From Dactylonectria macrodidyma (taxonomy: Eukaryota > Ascomycota > Sordariomycetes > Hypocreales > Nectriaceae): a DNA stretch of 64,000 bases. A model generated the notes under the pieces. It was not told the origin of the DNA, ran no database searches, and was given only the letters and a program-made list of their open reading frames with translations. The DNA lies in contig JAGMUV010000002.1 in the NCBI GenBank assembly GCA_020744425.1, positions 868,001-932,000 of the forward strand, read 5' to 3'. Made by a program: the position numbers and the translations under genes. Below are positions 1 to 13,356 of this stretch, one piece after another (within the stretch, counting starts at the first letter, position 1; each line of letters begins with the position of its first letter).

Positions 1-1771
1 ATGCCGTCACTTGGTACAAGGCGCAGTATGAGCAGCTGGAAATGGAGCTGGCAGAGTTCAGAGAGTCTAGCAGGGAGCTTGAGCAGGAACTTGAGAAGGA
101 TATCGACCGAGCGGAGAAGCAAGAGCGAATTTTGCAAGAAAAGGCTGAAACTCTCGGGTTCGAGGTTGAGGAATGGAAGGTATGTGATGCGCCCGCGACG
201 TCGGTCGCCCCTGGACGCAATCGCTTTGCGCAAACACTTTTACTGACTTTGGCTGTGTTTGAACTCTACAGAGAAAGCACAAGGAGTCTAAGACGGAAGC
301 CAGCTCCGTGCAACATCAACTTGAAAAGGAAATCACAACGCTTCGAGACTCGAATCGAACAATGCAACTGAAGCTGCGGGATATCGAGGTCGCCAACGAC
401 GACTTTGAGCGACAGGCGCGCAACACCACATCGTCACTCGAAGACATGGAGTCCAAGTACAACCAGGCTATCGAGCGCGCCGTTATGATGGAGGAGGAGA
501 TCAAGATGGGCGAGCAGGAACGAGAACAGCTGCGAATCGAGTCACAGCGCCTCCGCGACGAGCTGGGTGACCTCAAGATCGAGGCAGAGCTCCTCCAGGA
601 CAAGCTCAAGAAGCAAGAGGCCCGTCACCTCTCCACCATTTCGACCGATCTCTCCATGCTTGGCTCGCCTACGTTCGACAAGAACCTCGACACCTCACCC
701 GGGTCCACCGCCAGCTCTCCTCTCATCACTACGCCTCCCGAAGCCAAGTCGCCTCTACCCTCCGATGCTCACTCTGATTTGCGCGAACCTCCCTCACCTC
801 CCATGTCTGATGCCTCGGCTCCCCTACCCAAGGTTGCAGCTACAAGAACTCCCGCCCCAGCCAAGACCCGGAAAACCCGTCTTCCGTCCGCCGACAACAG
901 CATCACACCCAAGCCAAGAGCCAAGCCCCCGACTCCAGCTACCCGTGCCCCAGGAAGCCGCATCTCGACAGGCGGCACTACCATCCGGACTCCAGCAAAT
1001 CGGCCCGTGGGACCTCGCTCGGCCTCGCACAGGCTCCCGGCCTCAAACTCCCTCGCCCACATTCGTACTCTTACCGCCCAGATGCAGCGCCTCGAAGCCC
1101 GTGTTCACTCGGTGCGGTCCAAGCTCCCCGCGCCGACTCATACCCCGTCGCCTCGAGGTTCTCTGCAATCCCAGGTGCCTTCGACGGTTACGATCCGTTC
1201 TCGCAAGCGCACTGCGGGGTCTACTGCTTCTTCGGTAGCTGGTTCGGTAGCGGGCGACGACACAACGCCTACCAACTTCCACTCCTCAACATCATCCAAG
1301 GGTAGTCACGTTCCTCGACTTAGTACCTCGGGCGTGAGCCGCCTGTCATTTGGACCTCTGCCGAACCGCGGACCAGATTCAGAGATCAGCCGGCCTAGTT
1401 CGCGGGCTAGTGTCTCGTCGTACGCCCGCCCGCCGTCCCGAACCGACATGATTCCTCGTCCAGCATCTCGAACATCACTCACGGGAACCAGAACCCCCAT
1501 GGGTAGACCGCGATCATCACTCGGAGGCTCCCTCCACGGACATTCGGCCAGTATAAGCCAGATTGATCTGATGGAGGAGGATGAGGGAGAGTTTAGGACG
1601 CCAAGCCGACGAGGGACGTACTCAAAACTGGACTTGGAGGGGACCGCCGGCAGTGCGATTCCAATGCCATCAACTAGGCGCCAGAGCGGTGGCCGGCGAA
1701 TCAGCAATGGCCCGTCCAGATCAAGCGTATCCGGACAGAGGAAATTGAGCGACTTGGGAGAGACGTATTAA
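1..1771 (+). CDS. nudE: Nuclear distribution protein nudE homologue (5' truncated)
   Basis: NudE/Ndel1 proteins bind LIS1 (NudF) and cytoplasmic dynein and are needed for nuclear migration along microtubules in hyphae. The window opens inside the first coding exon; codons are in frame from base 3 ([15 protein letters not shown]...). Exon 1 is 3-179, a phase-0 intron is 180-271 (GTATGT...ACAG), and exon 2 is 272-1771, ending in TAA. About 558 residues are visible. The first ~170 are a continuous acidic/basic coiled coil carrying family signatures such as [27 protein letters not shown] and RNTTSSLED. The rest is a Ser/Pro/Arg-rich, low-complexity tail, as in fungal NudE proteins of roughly 590-600 aa, so only about 20-40 N-terminal residues are missing. 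The next gene downstream on the same strand is ACC1, over 4 kb away. Identification is by family signature and is secure. Confidence 0.9.
180..271 (+). other. Intron of nudE
   Basis: A 92-nt phase-0 intron, GTATGT at the 5' end and ACAG at the 3' end. It joins ...EVEEWK to [10 protein letters not shown]..., which restores the conserved coiled-coil reading frame. Confidence 0.85.
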
Positions 1772-4700
1772 AGCAATTTCGGCCCATGTCGAATGCTGTA
1801 CCTAATCTCCCTCGCTGTTTCTAACATTCTTTTTTCTCTTTTTATCTGGAGCGGGCTGATTGACTGTACCCACCTGCGTATCTGCATTCTTCGGGGTGGA
1901 CTAGATTGGCATTTTCAACAGGTGCATGGCATTGCATGGAGGGAGGCAAAGGCTGGTGTTGATGACATTTACGGAATCCTTCTTTTCTCACAGGCAAAAC
2001 CGTCTTTTTTGTTGCTTACTTGGTTTATCCTGGGATTGGGGCATTGGAGAGGGGTTCACGGACGTTTATGAAGAGATGGCATTTGATCTTTCTGCAAGCA
2101 AACACAAATTTGGCCAAGGGCTTTTTTGAGGAAAAGGGATTGGGGAGGGATATGCGAGATTGCGAAGTCGCCGGCAGCCTGCAAACGAGCAGCAAGTTGG
2201 CAGATTGGCAGAGACTCAGTGGATGATGAGACGAACGGCTGAGGGCGGGTAATACTGGGGAAGAGATGCGAGGCTACCAGTAGTAGCACGGGAGGAGATG
2301 ACATCAGTGGGGAGTGGTGCGATGTCGGCAACAAGGCTGAAGACACAACCTGCGATTAACTAGTACTTATACCATTTCCCTTTGTTTATACCATACAGAA
2401 GACGACGAAGGAGGAGGGAGAGTGAGGAGGAAGGAGTCTGAGGGACGGAGGATTGGGCAAGTTACTGTACATAGATTGTGAAGGTCGAGGACCTCACAAC
2501 TGTTATTAGCCCAGTAATCAGCCAACTACATATACCATTTACCCAAAGTCCTTTCTGACACATTTGACCTTAGGCATTGCTGCATCACACAGAGAATACG
2601 GAATTTGGGCGAAGCTTACGTTACACGATGGTAGCGACGGACATGTCATGCTAACTGGGGCTGAGAAGCGCGTCTCACATTGTTCCGGGCTCCCAACGTA
2701 CCTGGTTGACCTATCGCATTTCGAATCTCTAATTGTAGTAGGTTTGTCCAGATCCCTTGATCTTTGAGATCTAGTGTTGTCATATTATATCCATGGCATA
2801 ATGACTATAACTCAAGATACCCGAGGGAAGTTGATTGACGGCGATAGACGACGGGAAAGACGGGAGATGGGAGGGACGGGACCAGACGAGGTGGATAATG
2901 GGCTCGGTCACCGATTTGCTCAGCCGCGTGAACCAGTCAACCCCTGGACACTAAGGCCAAGGCATGATGACAAGCCATTGTTACCTGCCTTACCTAGGCA
3001 CCTGGTGTAGATGGGATGGCAGAGGCTGGAGAGGGAGGCTGGAGATGCTCCCAAGGTTTCCAAGGCTCCGTAACTCCGCTGGGTTACGGACTGGGCCGGG
3101 GACCAACCTGTTGGGGATTCGGAGGATGGCCGGCCATGTAAAGGCTGAGCGGAGGCTCTGCTGGAGCCGGCGGGTACGTACCTGCATGCCCGGCTCTTCC
3201 ATTTCTTTCCAGGGAATCTCAGTCTAAGAATCTAGTCTAATAAATGCCAATTCGGGGGCCAGTGGGTTCCGCAGTGGGCGGGAGCGGCAGTGATTGGCGC
3301 GGGGCATGGGGAAGTCTCAACAATTGGGGGAAGCTTTTCTTTCGTGGACAGGGGAAGCCCAAAAAAAATAAAATCGGATCCAGTGGAACACCAAAGACAT
3401 TTGGTGCACAGCAGTGGGATGGATGCCATCGAGCTGCTAACAAAACGGTGGAATTACGTCTTTGGAAGGTCTTAGTGGACGAGCTGGGCTTGGTAAACCC
3501 ACTGATAGGGAAAGATGTGACGGGGGATCTGTTTTGTTGGAATGCGGAGTGCTGTATCGGTGTTGTTGATGCGATTGCGTGGGTGTCAGTGTGTGTCTGT
3601 GCGTGGGTGAATGAAGGTCTGCCAGTATTCAGACATGGTATGTGTATTTTGTGTTGAATGATGGGGAGCGATAAGCAGGGGTTGGTTGTGAAGGTGAGGA
3701 GGACCAGTGCAGATCGGGTTGGATGGATCGGGATGGAATGAGTGGCGGCTTGGACATACAGTGCAGATGTAGACGGTGGGGGATTGCAGAGTTGTTGTTT
3801 GATTGTTTCTGAAGGTGGACATGTTGTAATGCTGTGGATGGAGTCACCCGGATCCGAGCGAGACCCCAAGCGGCCAAGACTCGGCTTGGTGAATAATAGT
3901 GCCATGACAACGGAAAGGGGCTCGGTGACCAGAGACCAGCATCGTGAAGAAATATTTGGTCCACCGGGTTGATGAGTGCCGTCTGTAATGTCCGGTAGTG
4001 TCCAGATGAAGTGACCAAATCGCATGCTTTTCGCGCCCCCAGTACTGAATATTATGCAACGGGATGTTGCTGTTGGTACGTGTAAGGCGGGCGTCATGAG
4101 ATGTCTCATGAGCGAAACTCCAACGCACTGTGTTGATGCTTACGTAGTAATGATAGCAACTAACATCCCCAATCGATTCTTCCCGTTCGGCAACAAAGCT
4201 GCTGGGTTGCAGTCTCGGTGTCTCGGTTCAGAGGAAGCCAGATGAGTGAGAGAGTCGACGTCACCGAGGGGGAGCAACAGACACAAACACCAAGAACAAC
4301 AACCCAGATGGTGAGAATGGCCCCACTCGGATCCCGACTGGGCCTCAACACCCCCGGAGCAGCTCACGCACGTTACGAGAGACGCCCCCCCTGGCCAATG
4401 CTATGCACACGCCACGGGGCTGCCTGGGTGGGATGCACGGCTGCCGGTGCAAGCTAATCAGCATCAATCTCAATGTCAGAACGAAGAGGCACCAGTCAGC
4501 AATATCCCCCGTCTACCGGCGGAGGGAATGTGGAGCGTCCAGCAAAAGAGAGCCACGACATGTTCATCCTCAGCCTTGCGAACGCGAACGGGTTTCCCTT
4601 TCCCTGACGGAGTCGGCGGTTTGCTCTTGTGGTCGTGCCGAAAGCTCCGATCGAAAGGGGGCATTGTCGTGTGGTGGCCACCCCCGGGTTTCGTAGTGAT

Positions 4701-6188
4701 GGAGATATCGCTGTAAGACGTGGATGGGACAAGAATAGGAACAATGGCTTTTGCCAACATTACCGAACAATAAAACTGCTGGGCAAGTCCTCTTTTGCAT
4801 TCGCGTTTTCTCTCACTCTCTTGCTCGACTTTCTCTCCTTTTCCTGACGCCTCAAACTCGTTTCCCGGTCGTTATACGAATTTGCTGGTGTATTACAGCC
4901 TCGCTCACGGACATCTCCCTAATTGACGACGACAAACTCACGACACCAGGCCAAACAACACATGTTCTTCGGACCACTTTCATCAAGTCCACCGGCGCAT
5001 CCGCTCTCGAAACCCAGCTCCGTAAGTCAAGTTTCAATGCATGTCCCCAGTTCCAAACTCGCAATTCTTGGCCCCCCGCGCAAACCATACTCGGGCTCCG
5101 ATTCGGAACCCGAAAAAGGCAATGAATGGGACGGGCTTCTCCCCCGGCGGTGGTGCGGTGCGGCTCTCATATTACGCACTGGGCCTTCTGAAAATTCACC
5201 GATCAAGTTCCCATGACGCGCGAATGAATTGCACGGCGCGCGACCGACCCAACGGGCAGAATCCTCGACTTTTGTCGCATCCCGAAACCCCCCGGCAAGC
5301 AGCCAGCAGCATCCCACACCCCTGGAACACTTGCGCTCTTCCCTTCATCACAGAGCTCGTTAGTGCCTGGGCGTTGGCCTTGCGGCCCCCCGGGGGGGTT
5401 GATTTGGCGGGGGACCCACTGGGGGGAAAGGATGGGATCCATCAACTTTCGCGATCCAATTCCCGCTGGTGGGACACAAGCTGCTGCAGGACCCTGAAGC
5501 CGTCTCTCTGCCTCATTCTGCTCTGCTGGGTCGCGTCCCGACTCCACCACCACCTCTTTTTTTTTTTCTTTGGGGCGTGGGAAAAAAAGCGTGGAACCCC
5601 TCGACGTCTTGGTTGCTCCTCCGGCTGACCCCCCCCTCCCAACAGTTCTAGTTTGTAGTGTGTCCAGGTGCCGAAGCTTGCCACCAGGCCCGACCGACTC
5701 GCTCACTCGACCTATTTGCCCTTGCATCTCCCGCATTTTCGCGATCGACATTTGATCTCTCTTCTCCCTCCCTCTTCTTTCTAATATCCTCCTCCTCTTA
5801 CTCCTCCTCCTCATCTTCTCACTCTCTAGACTCAATCGCAGAGGCAATCGCAAGATACTCGTTGTTGAGGGATTGTTCTTATACTCGAACCACAAGGGGC
5901 ATCACATCTTCGAAATACCCTCCCCCCCTCTGTAATTTTAGCGCCTGTACCACCCATACCAGGCGCCCAACGCAACCAAAAAAAAGCTCCCAAGTGCTTT
6001 TTTTCTCGGCCGGAGCTACCCCTGCGCTTCCTTCAGCCGGTTCATGACGCCCTGACCGAGACAGCGACAATCCCCCATCGCAGTCCAACCATCCTCACGA
6101 AATCAACAAACTCGCCTTTTCTACTCCTTCTCTCGCGTCTCCCTTCTTCTCTTCTCTCCTTCACACATACATACAAAACGCAATAGCC
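1772..6188. other. Intergenic: nudE 3' region and long ACC1 promoter/leader
   Basis: About 4.4 kb without a gene I can support. Minus-strand open frames at 3237-4109 and 5203-5895 have no recognisable domain and low-complexity composition. A GT-rich stretch lies at about 3579-3609 and a T-run at about 5558-5571. The last ~430 bases before the ACC1 start are strongly pyrimidine-rich on the plus strand (CT blocks at about 5757-5826 and 6113-6165), which is common in promoters and 5' leaders of highly expressed filamentous-fungal genes. The transcription start is probably in this block; that is inference. Confidence 0.6.
5757..6165 (+). promoter_or_regulatory. Pyrimidine-rich leader/core promoter of ACC1
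   Basis: Long CT-rich blocks (about 5757-5826 and 6113-6165) sit directly upstream of the ACC1 start codon. In filamentous ascomycetes such tracts commonly precede transcription starts of strongly expressed genes. No TATA box was identified with confidence. The assignment to ACC1 is by position only. Confidence 0.4.
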
Positions 6189-9100
6189 ATGACTGATATC
6201 TCTGCTGGTGCCCATGATGGCGCCAATGGGCGGTCGGTGCCCTACGTCAATGGCAAGGTGTCGTATGCCGAGAAGTTCAACGTCGCGGATCACTTCATAG
6301 GGGGCAACCGGTTGTCGAATGCCGCTCCCAGCAAGGTCAAGGACTTTGTCACTCAGAACCACGGCCACACCGTTATTACCAATGTGAGATTTCCCATCTG
6401 AACCATTTCCCCTGGGCTCCCCAACCATTTCGGCGGGGGAGGAGCAAATCCAACTGCCATAGGGGATTTGGTACTCCCCTATGCTGGGAGTGCCGGCTTC
6501 TACGCAGCAAACAGTTGAGCTGACCAGCAATTCCTCTCTACAGGTCCTCATTGCCAACAACGGTATCGCCGCCGTCAAGGAGATCCGATCAGTCCGAAAA
6601 TGGGCCTACGAGACGTTCGGCGACGAGCGAGCCATCCACTTCACCGTCATGGCTACCCCCGAAGATCTGCAGGCCAACGCAGACTACATCCGAATGGCCG
6701 ACCACTACGTCGAGGTTCCCGGAGGCACAAACAACCACAACTATGCCAACGTGGAATTGATCGTGGACATTGCCGAGCGCATGAACGTCCACGCGGTGTG
6801 GGCAGGATGGTGAGTGCTTCCCCAACAATTTCCCACCCGCCTTGGTTTCACCCCCACCAAGACGGAGAGGCTGCGTCGTCAATCGCAGAGGCTGACAATG
6901 GTGACAATAGGGGCCACGCCTCCGAGAACCCTAAGCTGCCAGAGACGCTGGCCGCCTCTCCCAACAAAATCGTCTTCATTGGCCCTCCTGGGTCTGCCAT
7001 GCGATCGCTTGGTGACAAGATTTCCTCCACAATCGTAGCACAACACGCCGATGTGCCATGCATTCCCTGGTCAGGAACTGGCGTGAAAGAGGTCGAGCTG
7101 GACGACCAAGGCATTGTCACCGTGTCCGATGACGTCTATGCAAAGGGTTGTGTAAACTCATGGGAAGAGGGTCTCCAGAAGGCCAACGAGATTGGCTTTC
7201 CCGTCATGATCAAGGCCTCCGAGGGTGGTGGTGGCAAGGGTATCCGAAAAGCCGACAGCGAGCAGGGCTTCGAGGAGCTATACAAGGCCGCTGCCAGCGA
7301 GATTCCCGGATCACCCATCTTCATTATGAAGCTGGCTGGCAACGCCCGACATCTCGAGGTCCAGCTGCTGGCCGATCAGTACGGCAACAACATCTCCCTC
7401 TTCGGCCGAGATTGTTCCGTCCAGCGACGTCACCAGAAGATTATCGAGGAAGCCCCTGTCACTATTGCCAAGGAGGATACCTTCAAGGCTATGGAGGATG
7501 CTGCCGTCCGACTCGGAAAGTTGGTCGGTTACGTCTCCGCCGGTACCGTCGAGTACCTGTACTCGCACGCCGACGACAAGTTTTACTTCCTAGAGCTCAA
7601 CCCCAGACTTCAGGTCGAGCACCCTACCACTGAGATGGTCAGCGGTGTCAACTTGCCCGCCGCCCAGTTGCAGATTGCCATGGGTCTTCCCCTACACAGA
7701 ATTCGCGACATTCGTCTGTTGTACGGTGTTGACCCCAAGACGGAGAGCGAGATTGACTTCAACTTCAAGAACCAGAGCACTTCCCAGAGCCAGCGACGAC
7801 CCCGTCCCAAGGGCCACTGCACAGCCTGCCGAATCACCTCAGAAGATCCCGGTGAGGGCTTCAAGCCGTCAAACGGTGTGATGCACGAGCTCAACTTCCG
7901 AAGTAGTTCCAATGTCTGGGGTTACTTCTCTGTCGCGGCTCAGGGTGGTATTCACAGTTTCTCCGACAGTCAGTTCGGCCACATTTTCGCCTATGGCGAG
8001 AACCGATCAGCCTCACGAAAACACATGGTCATTGCTCTCAAGGAGCTGAGCATTCGTGGTGATTTCCGAACCACCGTCGAGTACCTCATCAAGCTTCTCG
8101 AGACCGAGGCCTTTGAGGACAACACCATCTCCACTGGCTGGCTGGATGAGCTCATCTCCAAGCGTCTTACCGCTGAGCGACCCGACACCATGCTCGCCGT
8201 TGTTTGTGGTGCCATTACCAAGGCTCACATTGCGAGCGAGGCCTCCTTGGCCGAGTACCGCGCTGGCCTTGAGAAGGGTCAGGTTCCCTCCAAGGAAATT
8301 CTCAAGACTGTCTTCGCCATCGACTTCATCTACGAGGGCTTCCGCTACAAGTTCACCGCTACCCGTGCCAGCGCTGACAGCTACCATCTCTTTATCAACG
8401 GCTCCAAGTGCTCGGTTGGTGTCCGTGCCCTGAGTGACGGTGGTCTTCTTATCCTTCTCGACGGACGCAGTCACAACGTGTACTGGAAGGAGGAGGTTGG
8501 CGCTACTCGTCTCTCCGTCGACAGCAAGACTTGCTTGCTGGAGCAGGAGAACGACCCCACCCAGCTCCGATCCCCCAGCCCTGGTAAGCTGGTCAAGTAC
8601 ACCGTTGAGAACGGTGCTCATGTCCGTGCTGGTCAGACCTATGCAGAAGTTGAGGTCATGAAGATGTACATGCCCCTGGTTGCTCAGGAAGACGGTATGG
8701 TACAGCTCATCAAGCAGCCCGGAGCCACTCTCGAGGCTGGTGACATTCTCGGTATACTCGCCCTTGACGATCCCAGCCGCGTGAAGCAGGCTCAGGCTTT
8801 CGTTGACAAGCTCCCTGCCTACGCCGAGCCTGTCATCGTTGGTAACAAGCCCTCTCAGCGATTCACTCTTCTCCACAGCACCCTCATCAACATCCTGGCT
8901 GGTTACGACAACTCGGTCATCATGCTCCCCACCCTCAAGGCGCTCATCGACGTCCTCCGCGACCCTGAGCTGCCATTCAGCGAGTGGAATGCCCAGTTCT
9001 CGGCGCTGCATGCCCGTATGCCTCAGAAGCTTGACGTCCAGTTCACCCAGATCGTCGACCGCGCCAAGTCTCGACACGCCGACTTCCCCTCCAAGGCACT

Positions 9101-12100
9101 GAGCAAGGCTTTCCACAAGTTCCTTGAGGAGAATGTCGCCGACGGCGATGCTGGCCTCCTGAAGACTACTCTCTCTCCTCTCACCGACGTTCTCGACATG
9201 TATGCCGATGGCCAAAAGGCTCGAGAGCTTGCTGTCATCCGTAACCTGCTGGAGCAGTACTTCGAGGTTGAGGTTCTGTTCATGAACCAACCCCAGGAGG
9301 ACGCTGTTGTCCTCAAGCTCCGTGACCAGAACAAGGAGGACATCCCCAAGGTTGTCCAGACTGTCCTGTCTCACAGCCGCGTTAGCGCCAAGAGCTCGCT
9401 CATCCTCGCCATCCTCGAGGAGTACCGTCCCAATAAGCCCAACGTCAGCAACATTGCCAAGAACTTGCGCGATACCCTCCGCAAGCTCACTGAGCTCCAG
9501 GTCTCACGATCGACCTCCAAGGTCTCGCTCAAGGCTCGTGAGATTATGATCCAGTGTTCACTTCCTTCTCTCGAGGAGCGAACTGCCCAGATGGAGCACA
9601 TCCTGCGCTCCTCCGTCATTGAGTCGCGATATGGCGAGACTGGCTGGGACCACCGTGAACCTAGCCTGGACATCATCAAGGAGGTCGTTGACTCCAAGTA
9701 CACCGTCTTTGATGTCTTGCCCCTCTTCTTCGCTCACGACGACTCCTGGGTTTCGCTGGCTTCGCTTGAGGTGTACGTCCGACGTGCTTACCGAGCCTAC
9801 ATCCTGAAGCAGATCGAGTACCACCAGGATGAGAACGATCTGCCCCAGTTTGTCTCATGGGACTTCCAGCTCCGAAAGATTGGTCAGTCCGAGTTCGGCC
9901 TGCCTATCCAGTCCGCTGCTCCCTCCACTCCCGCTACCCCCAGCGGTGGAGAGTTCAAGTTCAACCGCATCCACTCAATCAGTGACATGTCCTACCTGTC
10001 CCACAAGTGGGAGGAGGAACCCACCCGCAAGGGTGTCATTGTTCCCTGCAAGTACATCGACGAGGCTGAGGATCTCATCTCCAAGGCCTTGGAGGCTCTC
10101 GCTCACGAGCAGAAGCAGAAGAAGTCGCGCACTACTCCTGGCCTCATCCCCGACCTGAGCGGCAAGCGTAAGCCTACGCAGCCCAAGCAACCTAATGCGG
10201 AGGAGCTGTCTGCCGTTATCAACGTTGCTATCCGAGATGCCGAGAGTCTTGGCGACCAAGAGACCCTGGAGCGCATCGTTCCTATTGTCCAGCAGTTTAA
10301 GGATGAGCTTTTGGCCCGTCGCGTTCGCCGCTTGACCTTCATCTGCGGTCACAGCGACGGCTCGTACCCCGGATACTACACCTTCCGTGGCCCCGAGTAC
10401 AATGAGGACGACAGTATCCGACACAGCGAGCCCGCTCTTGCTTTCCAGCTTGAGCTTGCCCGTCTGGCCAAGTTCCACATCAAGCCGGTCTTCACCGAGA
10501 ACAAAAATATCCACGTTTACGAGGGTATTGGTAAGACTGTGGATACTGACAAGCGATACTTTACTCGCGCTGTTATCCGGCCCGGTCGTCTCCGTGACGA
10601 GATCCCTACTGCCGAGTACCTGATCTCTGAGGCTGATCGTGTCATCAACGACATCTTTGATGCCCTCGAGATTGTCGGCAACAACAACTCCGATTTGAAC
10701 CACATCTTCATCAACTTCACTCCCGTCTTCCAGCTTCAGCCTCGTGAGGTCGAGGAGAGCCTCCAGGGTTTCTTGGACCGATTCGGTCTCCGTGCCTGGA
10801 GACTCCGTGTCTCTCAGGTCGAGATTCGCATCATTTGCACTGATCCCCAGACCGAGCTTCCTTACCCCCTTCGTGTCGTTATCACCAACACCTCCGGATA
10901 TGTTGTCGACGTCGACATGTATGCGGAGCGCAAGTCTGATAAGGGTGAGTGGGTTTTCCACAGCATTGGTGGCACCAAGGAGAAGGGCCCGATGCACCTG
11001 ATGCCTGTCTCAACCCCCTACGCCACGAAGAACTGGCTCCAGCCTAAGCGATACAAGGCCCACCTCATGGGTACTCAGTACGTTTACGACTTCCCTGAGT
11101 TGTTCCGCCAGGCTATCCAGAACACTTGGGCCAAGGCCACCAAGGAGCAGCCTGCGCTGGCTGCCACGGCCCCCAAGGCTGGCGAGTGCATCACCTTTAC
11201 CGAGCTTGTCCTCGATGACAAGGACAACCTTGATGAGGTGAACCGTGAGCCTGGCACCAACACTTGTGGTATGGTCGGCTGGATTTTCCGAGCTCGGACT
11301 CCCGAATACCCTAACGGCCGTCGTTTCATCGTTATCGCCAACGACATCACTTATAAGATTGGTTCCTTTGGACCCAAGGAAGACGACTTCTTCCACAAGT
11401 GCACAGAGCTGGCTCGCAAGCTGGGTATTCCCCGTATCTACCTTTCGGCCAACTCCGGTGCTCGCCTGGGCCTCGCCGATGAGCTGATGAGCTACTACAA
11501 GGTTGCCTGGAACGATGCCGACAAGCAGGATTCTGGATTCCGCTACCTGTACCTCGACGAGGAGGCCAGGAAGCGCTTCGAGAAGGATGTCATCACTGAG
11601 GAAATCTCCGAAGATGGCGAGAAGCGACACAAGATTGTCACTGTCATTGGCAAGGAGGAGGGTCTCGGTGTTGAGTGCCTGAGAGGATCCGGTCTCATCG
11701 CCGGTGCCACCAGCAGGGCTTACAACGACATCTTCACCGTGACCCTCGTCACCTGCCGATCAGTTGGTAAGTTTTTTTCTTCAACTGCGCAAGAAACATT
11801 AATGCTAACATTTCCTAGGTATTGGTGCCTACCTCGTCCGTCTTGGTCAGCGTGCTGTCCAGATTGAGGGCCAGCCCATCATCCTGACTGGTGCTCCTGC
11901 TTTGAACAACCTGCTTGGTCGTGAGGTTTACACCTCCAACCTGCAGTTGGGTGGCACTCAGATCATGTACCGCAACGGTGTTTCCCACATGACCGCCAAC
12001 GACGACTTCGCCGGTATCTCCAAGATTGTCGAGTGGATGTCGTTTGTGCCAGAGAAGCGCAACAGCCCCGTCCCTGTTAGCCCCAGTGTCGACGATTGGG

Positions 12101-13356
12101 ACCGCGATGTCGTGTACACTCCTCCCCAGAAGCAGCCTTACGATGTCCGATGGATGATTGGTGGTCGCGAGGGTGACGACGGCTTCGAGGCTGGTCTGTT
12201 TGACAAGGACTCGTTCGTCGAGACCCTGGGGGGCTGGGCCAAGACCGTGGTTGTCGGCCGTGCTCGCCTTGGCGGTATCCCTATGGGTGTTATCGCCGTT
12301 GAGACCCGTTCCGTGGAGAACATCACTCCTGCTGATCCTGCCAACCCCGACTCCATTGAGCAGCTTACCAACGAGGCTGGTGGTGTTTGGTACCCTAACT
12401 CCGCCTTCAAGACTGCTCAGGCCATCAATGACTTCAACAATGGTGAGCAGCTTCCTCTGATGATCCTTGCCAACTGGCGTGGTTTCTCTGGTGGTCAGCG
12501 CGACATGTACAACGAGGTGCTCAAGTACGGTTCTTTTATCGTCGACGCCTTGGTCAAGTTCGAGCAGCCCATCTTCGTCTACATCCCTCCCCATGGCGAA
12601 CTCCGCGGTGGATCTTGGGTCGTCGTCGACCCTACCATCAACCCTGTGGCTATGGAGATGTACGCCGATGTCGAGGCTCGTGGTGGTGTCTTGGAGCCTG
12701 AGGGTATGATTGGTATCAAGTACCGCAAGGACAAGCAGGTCCAGACGATGGCCCGCATGGACCCCACCTATGCTGGCCTGAAGAAGCAGCTCGAGGACCT
12801 CAGCCTGTCCCAGGAGGAGACCGACGAGATTAAGAAGAAGATGTCGTTCCGCGAGAAGCAGCTGCTACCCGTCTATGCTCAGATCGCTGTGCAGTTCGCC
12901 GACCTACACGACCGCGCTGGTCGCATGAAGGCCAAGGGTGTCATCCGCGAGGTTCTCGAGTGGACCAATGCCCGCCGATACTTCTACTGGCGTCTGCGTC
13001 GTCGTCTCAACGAGGAGTACATCCTCCGACGCATGTCGGCCTCCATCCTCAGCGCCTCCAGCAGCCAGAACACCGTCAAGTCTACTGAGGTTCGCGAAAA
13101 GTACCTGCACCTTCTTCGTAGCTGGTCTGGCATCGTCGATTGGGAGACGGATGACCGTGCCGTGACTGAGTGGTACGAGTCGGAGCGCAAGGTGATTGGA
13201 GAGAAGGTGGATGCCCTCAAGTCAGAGGTGCTTGCCGCCGAGGTTGCCAGCGTGGTCCGAGGCCATGCCAAGGCTGGGTGGACTGGTGTGCGTGAGGTGC
13301 TGAGAGTGATGCCCGTTGAGGAGCGGGAGCAGATCCTCAAGTACCTCCAGCAGTAG
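6189..13356 (+). CDS. ACC1: Acetyl-CoA carboxylase (multidomain, cytosolic)
   Basis: Carboxylates acetyl-CoA to malonyl-CoA using biotin, ATP and bicarbonate, the committed step of fatty-acid synthesis; essential in fungi. Exons are 6189-6383, 6544-6809, 6911-11766 and 11819-13356. Introns of 160, 101 and 52 nt all have GT-AG ends, the last with a GCTAAC branch site. The spliced product is 2284 aa, the usual fungal length. Domains in order: biotin carboxylase (about 60-560; [13 protein letters not shown] start, ATP-grasp loop [12 protein letters not shown]), biotin carboxyl carrier with EVMKM (biotinyl lysine K738, bases 8661-8663), a long central ACC domain, and the carboxyltransferase halves ([15 protein letters not shown] near 11440; [15 protein letters not shown] near 12470). 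Start chosen because [11 protein letters not shown] leads directly into conserved fungal ACC sequence and follows a CT-rich leader. No frameshift or missing key residue was seen. Confidence 0.97.
6384..6543 (+). other. ACC1 intron 1
   Basis: 160 nt, phase 0, GTGAGA...ACAG. It joins ...GHTVITN to [13 protein letters not shown], the beginning of the biotin carboxylase domain. Fungal ACC genes commonly carry introns near the 5' end. Confidence 0.9.
6810..6910 (+). other. ACC1 intron 2
   Basis: 101 nt, phase 2, GTGAGT...ATAG. It splits the Trp codon in VWAGWGHASENP; both halves of this conserved motif are present on either side. Confidence 0.9.
11767..11818 (+). other. ACC1 intron 3
   Basis: 52 nt, phase 1, GTAAGT...CTAG with a GCTAAC branch-point box about 10 nt before the acceptor. 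It joins VTCRSV to [12 protein letters not shown] in the carboxyltransferase domain. Confidence 0.92.

Noticed and set aside
3237..4109. 290-codon minus-strand open frame upstream of ACC1
   Set aside because: Composition rich in Ser, Thr, Pro and His without domain, repeats of simple GT/CA tract, no homologous motif and no supporting splice structure.
5203..5895. 230-codon minus-strand open frame in the ACC1 leader
   Set aside because: It reads the complement of CT-rich and T-run sequence as Arg/Lys/Glu-rich low complexity; typical of a pyrimidine-rich promoter and not of a gene.
8013..9374. 453-codon open frame on the minus strand inside ACC1
   Set aside because: Antisense shadow of a strongly codon-biased gene; the sense frame is conserved acetyl-CoA carboxylase with no gap. 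The same applies to 9975-10997 and 11815-12594 on the minus strand.
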